A stretch of DNA of 64,000 nucleotides, from assembly GCF_035975855.1 (NCBI RefSeq), contig NZ_CP109055.1, forward strand, positions 2,108,001 to 2,172,000, read 5' to 3'. A program made the position numbers and the translations under genes. The notes below the pieces were generated by a model. That model had not been told where the DNA came from. It worked only from the letters and a program-made list of their open reading frames with translations, and ran no database searches. Of this stretch, positions 58,660-64,000 are shown in pieces; the stretch's first letter is position 1; each line of letters starts with the position of its first letter. Source of the stretch: Streptomyces sp. NBC_01304 (GTDB lineage Bacteria; Actinomycetota; Actinomycetes; Streptomycetales; Streptomycetaceae).

Positions 58660-59112
58660 TCACCGCGCGTCCAGCTCCGCGACCTGCTTCTTCGGTGCGA
58701 TCGCCCGATAGCTCTCCTCCACCCAGTCGCACAGCAGCTCCGCCGCGGGTGCCCCCTTCTCCGCCAGCGCGATGCGCACCCAGCCCGCCTTGCCCAGGCC
58801 GTACCCGGCGGGCTCGACCCCGGGAAAGGACAGGGCGTGGGCATGCGCCTCGGGGTCGGTGAGCTTGACCGTCATGCCCATCGGGTAGCTGCCGTCGGCC
58901 ATGCCGAGGAAGACGAACACCTTCTTGCTGACCTTGGCGGCGGACTCGCCCCAGGGGAATTCCTCGACGGCGCCCGGCATCCCGAGGGCGCAGGCGCGGG
59001 CCTTCTCCCAGCGCGCGACGGCGGCCTTGGGCGGCTTCGCGGCTGAGGCCTTGGGCGGCTTCGCGGTTGAATGTCCGGCCGGCTTTTCAGCCGGTTTGCG
59101 GTCGGTGGCCAT
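58660..59112 (-). CDS. MmcQ/YjbR-family DNA-binding-like protein
   Basis: A 150-residue protein. After a Lys/Pro/Ala-rich start (KPAGHSTAKPPKASAAKPPK), the YjbR fold begins: CALGMPGAVEEFPWGESAAK VSKKVFVFLG, VKLTDPEAHAHALSFPG and CDWVEESYRAIAP. The family has a double wing with weak DNA-binding similarity; the role is unknown. ATG 59112 is the start. It is just upstream of the CoA-transferase operon on the same strand, but promoter-like palindromes separate them. Confidence 0.88.
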   Translation of the reverse strand: MATDRKPAEKPAGHSTAKPPKASAAKPPKAAVARWEKARACALGMPGAVEEFPWGESAAKVSKKVFVFLGMADGSYPMGMTVKLTDPEAHAHALSFPGVEPAGYGLGKAGWVRIALAEKGAPAAELLCDWVEESYRAIAPKKQVAELDAR

Positions 59113-59207
59113 GGCACTCCTCCGGGGTCCTCGGACTGCTCTGCACCACGCACGCTAGCCTCGGCCACCGACAACGGCGCGAGAGCTGAACCGAGGGGTG
59201 CGAGGAC

Positions 59208-60407
59208 ATGGCCGACCAGGACAAGTCAGGGCGTACGGAGCGTACGTACGACATCGTGCTCTTCGGTGCCACGGGATTCGTCGGGGTGCTCACCGCCGAG
59301 TACCTGGCCGAGCACGCACCCGAGGGACTGCGCTGGGCCCTCGCCGGGCGCAGCGAGGCCAAGCTGGAGAGCCTGCGGGAGCGGCTGGCCGGGATCGACA
59401 AGCGGTGGGGCGACCTTCCGCTGATCCGGGCCGAGGCCGACGACCCGGCCGCGCTGCGGGAGATCGCCCAGAGCGCGCGCGTGGTGGCCAGCACGGTCGG
59501 CCCGTACATCACCTACGGGCAGGATCTGGTCGCGGCCTGCGCGGACACGGGCACGGACTATCTGGACCTCACCGGTGAGCCGGAGTTCGTCGACCTCATG
59601 TACGTGCGGCACGACGCACGCGCGCGGGAGACCGGTGCGCGCCTGGTGCACGCGTGCGGCTTCGACTCGATTCCGCACGACCTGGGGGTGCACTTCACGG
59701 TGCAGCAGCTCCCCGAGGACGTGCCGCTGCGGGTCGACGGTTTCGTACGGTCCAACGCCACGTTCTCCGGCGGTACGTTCGCCTCCGCGCTGACCGCGTT
59801 CGCGCGCGGCCGGCAGACCCTGGCGGCCGCGCAGGACCGGCGCCGGTACGAGCCGCGCGTGGTGGGCCGGCGCGCGTACGCCCCGGTGAGCGCGCCGCGG
59901 TACGCCAAGGAGGTCGGCGCCTGGGCGGTGCCGCTGCCGACGATCGACCCGCAGATCGTGCAGCGCTCGGCCCGGGCCCTCGCCCGGTACGGCCCCGACT
60001 TCCGCTACCGGCACTACGCCGCCGTCAAGCACCTGTCCGTCGCGCTCGGCGGCGCCGCCGCGATGGGCGCGCTGGTCGCCGCGGCCCAACTGCCGCCCGC
60101 GCGGCGCTGGTTGTCGGGCCGGGTCAAGCCGGGCGAGGGCCCGAGCGAGGCGCGGCGCGCCAAGAGCTGGTTCTCGGTGCGCTTCGTCGGCGAGGGCGGC
60201 GGGCGCCGGGTGTACACCGAGGTCTCGGGCGGCGACCCGGGCTACGACGAGACGGCGAAGATGTTCGCCGAGTCGGCGCTCTGCCTCGCCTTCGACGAGC
60301 TGCCCGAGACGTCCGGGCAGGTCACGACCGCGGTCGCGATGGGCGATGCGCTGATCGACCGGCTGCGCGACGCGGGGATCAGGTTCCGGGTCGTCGCGGT
60401 TCGCTAG
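59208..60407 (+). CDS. Saccharopine-dehydrogenase-like reductase (trans-acting enoyl reductase family)
   Basis: A 399-residue NAD(P)-binding protein. The Rossmann start YDIVLFGATGFVGVLTAEYL is clear; VVASTVGPYITYGQDLVAAC ADTGTDYLDLTGEPEF and HACGFDSIPHDLGVHF are hallmarks of the family that includes the mycobacterial trans-acting enoyl reductase Rv2953. The likely role is reduction of a lipid intermediate; the substrate is unknown. A hydrophobic helix near residue 285 suggests membrane association. ATG 59208 follows GAGGAC. Its stop shares CTAG with the convergent nfi stop. Confidence 0.9.
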   Translation: MADQDKSGRTERTYDIVLFGATGFVGVLTAEYLAEHAPEGLRWALAGRSEAKLESLRERLAGIDKRWGDLPLIRAEADDPAALREIAQSARVVASTVGPYITYGQDLVAACADTGTDYLDLTGEPEFVDLMYVRHDARARETGARLVHACGFDSIPHDLGVHFTVQQLPEDVPLRVDGFVRSNATFSGGTFASALTAFARGRQTLAAAQDRRRYEPRVVGRRAYAPVSAPRYAKEVGAWAVPLPTIDPQIVQRSARALARYGPDFRYRHYAAVKHLSVALGGAAAMGALVAAAQLPPARRWLSGRVKPGEGPSEARRAKSWFSVRFVGEGGGRRVYTEVSGGDPGYDETAKMFAESALCLAFDELPETSGQVTTAVAMGDALIDRLRDAGIRFRVVAVR

Positions 60408-61114
60408 GGGGTGTCCCGCCCCTGGCCCGCCAGGGCCTCTGCCAGGGCGCGTCGGCACAGTGAGTCGGCGCGCCTGGTGGTCTCCGGGAGGCGGTAGCGG
60501 GGCGCCAGGTGGAGGGTGTGCGCGACCGCCGTGTCCAGGCCGACGCGATGGCCGACCGACACATAGACCGGCTTCACCCCGGCTTGCGTACGGACGGCCC
60601 GGCCGACCTCCTGCGCACCGTCGAGCAGGGCGGCCGCGCTCCCGCGCGGGTCGTCGATTTCGGCGTGCGTGAAGCCGAAGGGGTTCTTGGCGACGCCGAT
60701 CGTGGCGTATCCGCCGAGCACCCCTAGATGACTGGCGAGTCCGAAGCGGCGCGGGTGCGCGAGGCCGTACCCGTCGCACACGACGAGGCCGGGCTCGGCC
60801 GTGAGCTCCTCGAGCGCGGCGAGGACGGTGGGTATCTCGCGGAAGGCCAGGAGCCCGGGAACGTACGGGAACGAGATCCGCCCGACCGCGGTGGCCTCCT
60901 CGACGACCTCCAGGGTCGCGGCGTCCAGCACCACGGCCGCCGCGACGACCACGTCACGCTCGTCGTCGTACGCGACATCGACGCCGGTGACATGCCCCGT
61001 GCCCGGCGGTGGTCCGGGTTCGCCGAGCACGACGCGGGTGCGCAAGTCGTCCTGGACGGCGCGGGCTTCGGCCTCTGTGGTGGGCCAGTCGGCCGGGATG
61101 CGTACGTTGATCAT
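60404..61114 (-). CDS. nfi: Endonuclease V (deoxyinosine repair)
   Basis: A 236-residue nuclease. VTGVDVAYDDERDVVVAAAV has the first metal-binding Asp; PYVPGLLAFREIPTVLAALE has the PYxPG-L-x-FRE inosine-recognition wedge; VVCDGYGLAHPRRFGLASHL GVL carries further acidic and His residues. It nicks DNA 3' of deoxyinosine, initiating repair of deaminated adenine. ATG 61114 is the start. The stop overlaps the convergent reductase stop. Confidence 0.95.
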   Translation of the reverse strand: MINVRIPADWPTTEAEARAVQDDLRTRVVLGEPGPPPGTGHVTGVDVAYDDERDVVVAAAVVLDAATLEVVEEATAVGRISFPYVPGLLAFREIPTVLAALEELTAEPGLVVCDGYGLAHPRRFGLASHLGVLGGYATIGVAKNPFGFTHAEIDDPRGSAAALLDGAQEVGRAVRTQAGVKPVYVSVGHRVGLDTAVAHTLHLAPRYRLPETTRRADSLCRRALAEALAGQGRDTP

Positions 61115-61213
61115 GATGTGCCAGAGCGTACGCGGCGGCGGGATTCGGGCGCACGGAATATCGCGTCCGGAATCGGGGCCCGATCCGCCTGCCCTTCGGG
61201 ACCGCCGCTGTCG

Positions 61214-61867
61214 TCACCCCGTCCCGCGCGGCCGCGCAAGCCCGGTGTCGTACGCGAAGATCGTGGCCTGCACCCGGTCGCGCAGGCCCAACTTGGCGAG
61301 CAGCGCGTTGACATGGGACTTGACCGTGCCGACCGTCACGCCCAGCGACTCGGCGATCTCGGCGTTGGCCAGGCCCGCCGCGACCAGGGAGAGCACCTCG
61401 CGCTCGCGCGGGGTGAGGGACTCCAGCGGGGCGGTGTCCGGCGCGGTGGGGGCGGCCGTACGCGCGAAGGTGTCGATCAGGCGGCGGGTGACGGTGGGGG
61501 CGAGCATGCCGTCGCCACAGGCCACGACCCTGATGCCGGTGAGGAGTTCGTCCGGCTCGGCGTCCTTCAGCAGGAAGCCGGAGGCGCCTGCGCGCAGGGC
61601 GTCGTGCACGTAGGCGTCCTGGTCGAAGGTGGTCAGGACGAGGACCCGCGGAGCGTCCGCCCGGCCGGTGAGCAGGCGGGTCGCGGTGAGGCCGTCCATG
61701 CCGGGCATCCGGATGTCCATGAGGACGACATCGGGGGCGAGTTCGGCGGCAAGCTCCACGGCACGGGCGCCGTCCGCGGCCTCGGCCACGACGTCCAGAT
61801 CGGGTTCGGCGCCGACGATGGCCGCGAATCCGGCGCGGACCACGGCCTGGTCGTCGACGATCAGCAC
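61214..61867 (-). CDS. LuxR/NarL-family response regulator
   Basis: A 217-residue protein. VLIVDDQAVVRAGFAAIV holds the acidic pair, DVVLMDIRMPGMDGL the phospho-acceptor Asp, and GFLLKDAEPDELL the Lys. The HTH is LTPREREVLSLVAAGLANAE IAESLGVTVGTVKSHVNAL. GTG 61867 lies inside the kinase gene (7-bp overlap), so the pair is co-translated. The target genes are unknown; no ABC or efflux genes adjoin within the window. Confidence 0.95.
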   Translation of the reverse strand: MLIVDDQAVVRAGFAAIVGAEPDLDVVAEAADGARAVELAAELAPDVVLMDIRMPGMDGLTATRLLTGRADAPRVLVLTTFDQDAYVHDALRAGASGFLLKDAEPDELLTGIRVVACGDGMLAPTVTRRLIDTFARTAAPTAPDTAPLESLTPREREVLSLVAAGLANAEIAESLGVTVGTVKSHVNALLAKLGLRDRVQATIFAYDTGLARPRGTG

Positions 61868-63933
61868 TCGGACAGTGATGGTGACGTCTCCTTGAGGTCG
61901 GAAGGATGGGTGGGCCGGGTCATGGTGACTGTGGGGGCGGCAGGGCCCATCGGAGGCGCGGCCAGCTCCCGCAGCGCGGCGAGGAGTTCGCGCATCGCGG
62001 ACAGGCCCGCCCGGGCCTGCTCGGCGCAGCCGTCGAGGTCGCCCGTGCCGGCCCGCTGCACCAGCGCCTCCGCCCTGCGCAGGACCGCGCCGCGCAGCTC
62101 GGCGGCGATGCGCTGCCGCTCCTCGTACGCCTCGACGACCGCGCCCTGGACCGTCGCCGCGAGCGCGCTGTGCTCGCGGCCCCTGATCCGCTCCCGGCGG
62201 GCCCGGACGGCCGCGCCGAGGGCCCAGACCGGGGCGAGGAGAACGACCAGCAGGGCCGTGACGAGGACCGTCATGAACGTCAGGAATCCGGCCGGGTCGG
62301 ACACGTCGCCGGAGAATTCGGAGAAGTCGGAGAGCTCACCGAGGACGACCAGCGCCGCCGCCAGGCCGGACGCCGTCATCAAGATCGCCGACCACGTATC
62401 CCGTGCGCGCCCCGCATGGGCGGCGACCGAGTACAGCGCCACGCCGTCCGCGAAGGCGCCCCCGATCCCCAGCGCCCAGGCCGCCTCCCACTCCACCACC
62501 CCGAGGGCGAGTGCCGCAGGGGCGAGCCACGCGGCGGCGAGGACCCCGAGCAGCACCCGCCACGGCTGCTGACGGCGCCACAGCAGGGGCAGCGCGTGCA
62601 GGGCCGCGGGCAGCACGGCCACGGCGAACGGCACGACCCCCAAGGTGAGGACGACGAAGAGGGGGATCGCGGCGAGGGCGAGGACGATCGCCAGGTCGGC
62701 CGACCGCTCCGGCCGCAGTGTGTGCAGGTGGTGGGCAGCAGCAGGGGTGCGCGGCAGGCTCGCCCGCACCGACCAGCCCGCCGCGCCCTTGCGGGGGCCG
62801 ACCGTCAGGGTGCCGCCGAGCGCGGCCGCGCGTTCCCGCATGCCGGTGGTGCCGCGGCCCGAGCCCAACCCATCCGGTCCGGATCCCAGCCCGTCCCGTC
62901 GCGGTCCCGGGGCCGACCCACCCGGTCCGTCGTCGTCGACCGTGAGTTGCAGGGTTCCGTCGCGTTCGCTCACCTCGACGCGGACGGCGGCCGAGGGGGC
63001 GTACCGCAAGGCATTGGTGAGGGCCTCGCGCACGATCCCGAAGGCCGCCTCGGCGACCGGCCCGGTCAGTCCGGCGAGTGGTGGCGCCACCCGGACGGCC
63101 GGGCGGAGCCCCAACCGGGCGAACCCGGCGGCGAGTTCGGCGATCCGGTCCTCGAGCGCGCTCTCCTCGTCCGTCGCCGAGGTCCGCATCGCCGTGACCA
63201 GGCGGTGCAGCGCGGCCATCGTCTCGCGGCCGCCCTCCGCGGCGAACCGCAGCGCCTCCTCGGCCAGTTCGGGCCTGCGGTCCCCAAGGCGGCGGGCGGC
63301 GTCGACGGTGACCACCACGGAGGTGAGGTGATGGGCGCTGACGTCGTGGAGTTCGCGGGCGAGGCGCGTACGTTCGCTCGTGGCCGCGGTCGCCCGTGCG
63401 GCCTCCGCCCTCCGCAGGTCCTGGGCCGCGGCAAGGCGGCCCTCGTACCACCGGGCGCGGCCGCGGCCCAGGCCCACGGCGGTGGCGTACAGCGCGAAGT
63501 TGACCAGCGCCTCGCCACCCGCCTCGAGCAGCGAGTCGTACCGCACCACGCACCTGAGCCCGGCGGAGACGAGGAGGACGGACGTCACCAGGACCGCCGT
63601 CCCGAGCGGGCGGTGCACCGCGACCGAGTAGAGGGCGACCACAACGGCCAGCGAACACATCAGGGTTGCGTCCTCGGCGGCCGGCAGCCCGACGAGCAGC
63701 CCTGCCTCGACGGCGAGTGCCGAGGCGACCGGACGGCGGCGGCGCAGTCCGAGCGCCACGGAGGTCACCGCGGCGACGGCAAGGCAGACCACGAGGTCCG
63801 GCGCCGCGGGCGTCTCACCGGCGCGCAGTTTCAGACCGGGCCAGAAGGCCAGCTGGAAGGCGGCGACGAGTGCGGGCAGCAGCCAGTCCCGCAGGCACTC
63901 CCGCGCGCGCTTCCCTATGTGCTCCGGCTCCAT
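61861..63933 (-). CDS. Tandem-fused sensor histidine kinase with degenerate second module
   Basis: A 690-residue NarL-partner kinase, about twice the usual length. Module 1: four helices (residues 15-155), HisKA_3 box LARELHDVSAHHLTSVVV with His196, N box (VREALTNALRYA) and G1 VDDDGPGGS. Module 2: more helices (about 420-585) and a second dimerisation-like box EERQRIAAELRGAVLRRAEA where Arg614 stands at the phospho-His place, with no ATPase domain after it. Module 2 may be a sensory or dimerising remnant. ATG 63933 follows GGGGAA, but the frame has no stop up to the window edge, so the true start may lie beyond 64000. Confidence 0.92.
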   Translation of the reverse strand: MEPEHIGKRARECLRDWLLPALVAAFQLAFWPGLKLRAGETPAAPDLVVCLAVAAVTSVALGLRRRRPVASALAVEAGLLVGLPAAEDATLMCSLAVVVALYSVAVHRPLGTAVLVTSVLLVSAGLRCVVRYDSLLEAGGEALVNFALYATAVGLGRGRARWYEGRLAAAQDLRRAEAARATAATSERTRLARELHDVSAHHLTSVVVTVDAARRLGDRRPELAEEALRFAAEGGRETMAALHRLVTAMRTSATDEESALEDRIAELAAGFARLGLRPAVRVAPPLAGLTGPVAEAAFGIVREALTNALRYAPSAAVRVEVSERDGTLQLTVDDDGPGGSAPGPRRDGLGSGPDGLGSGRGTTGMRERAAALGGTLTVGPRKGAAGWSVRASLPRTPAAAHHLHTLRPERSADLAIVLALAAIPLFVVLTLGVVPFAVAVLPAALHALPLLWRRQQPWRVLLGVLAAAWLAPAALALGVVEWEAAWALGIGGAFADGVALYSVAAHAGRARDTWSAILMTASGLAAALVVLGELSDFSEFSGDVSDPAGFLTFMTVLVTALLVVLLAPVWALGAAVRARRERIRGREHSALAATVQGAVVEAYEERQRIAAELRGAVLRRAEALVQRAGTGDLDGCAEQARAGLSAMRELLAALRELAAPPMGPAAPTVTMTRPTHPSDLKETSPSLSEC

Positions 63934-64000
63934 GCGTTCCCCGTGTTCACTGTGTTCCTCGTGCTCCCCGTGTGCCTCGTGCGCCTCGTGTGCCTCGTAC
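63934..64000 (-). repeat. GAGGCACAC-type repeat, in frame with the kinase gene
   Basis: Reading into the kinase, nine-base units close to GAGGCACAC encode EAHEAHEAHGEHEEHSEHGE before the ATG at 63933. There is no stop and no ATG/GTG/TTG in frame. It could be an upstream coding part of the kinase, or a minisatellite in its leader. The window ends here. Confidence 0.6.

Overview
The window reads as a stretch of chromosome from a Streptomyces or very close relative. GC content is very high, codon third positions are almost all G or C, GTG and TTG starts are common, and many families are typical of the genus (DUF5941, LPFR peptide, SCO6745-type protein, MpaB-type oxygenases, DUF3618/DUF4235). From memory, a neighbouring idi, zitB-like exporter and SCO6745 homologue resembles the S. 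coelicolor SCO67xx region; I could not check this. I see no rRNA, tRNA, CRISPR array, intact insertion sequence, prophage or biosynthetic mega-enzyme.

Layout. 1-4986 (minus) is a tightly overlapping five-gene operon: a CDP-alcohol phosphotransferase with a DUF5941 region and a probable CTG start, a sugar/polyol-phosphate cytidylyltransferase, a glycerol-1-phosphate-dehydrogenase-like enzyme, a second CDP-alcohol phosphotransferase lacking the last motif aspartate, and a glycosyltransferase cut by the window edge. Together they suggest an unusual CDP-polyol route to a phospholipid headgroup or phosphoglycan. 5381-9833 holds a ZitB-like zinc exporter behind a Zur-box-like site, a methyltransferase-acetyltransferase fusion, isopentenyl-diphosphate isomerase and small membrane/regulatory genes. 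9922-14509 holds a crotonase, three tandem DJ-1/PfpI-type genes, a 15-bp minisatellite, and a SCO6745-family gene under a palindromic operator. 14599-21779 has Tex, an rRNA/tRNA methyltransferase, a D-amino-acid oxidase and a BCCT transporter. 21865-26991 encodes three exported exopeptidases (M14, S15, M1).

27070-33860 is an oxidation module: an AraC regulator with a VOC protein, two divergent MpaB-type oxygenases, an aldehyde dehydrogenase, TetR, an acyl-CoA dehydrogenase and an orphan ATP-synthase-b-like protein. 34005-37875 has a secreted sphingomyelinase, a His-rich CDF exporter and a holin-like/DUF3618/DUF4235 stress-type operon whose leading start region is tandemly duplicated. 37938-43192 is an FtsX/LolD-type ABC exporter divergent from a NarL-type two-component system, with palindromes between them. 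43614-51130 holds a macro-domain protein, an amino-acid permease, an acyl-CoA synthetase divergent from a MerR regulator, a lipoprotein, a DivIVA-domain protein and a ZIP-like permease.

51343-58530 is a beta-oxidation operon (CoA-transferase/racemase, F420-type LLM enzyme, acyl-CoA dehydrogenase, thiolase, FadB/FadJ) interrupted by a 179-bp near-complete palindrome that looks like a MITE. Three stacked palindromes sit at its promoter. 58660-63933 holds a YjbR-type protein, a saccharopine-dehydrogenase-like reductase, endonuclease V and a two-component system whose kinase is a tandem fusion with a degenerate second half. Its reading frame stays open, histidine-rich, to the window edge. Short intergenic minisatellites recur through the window.
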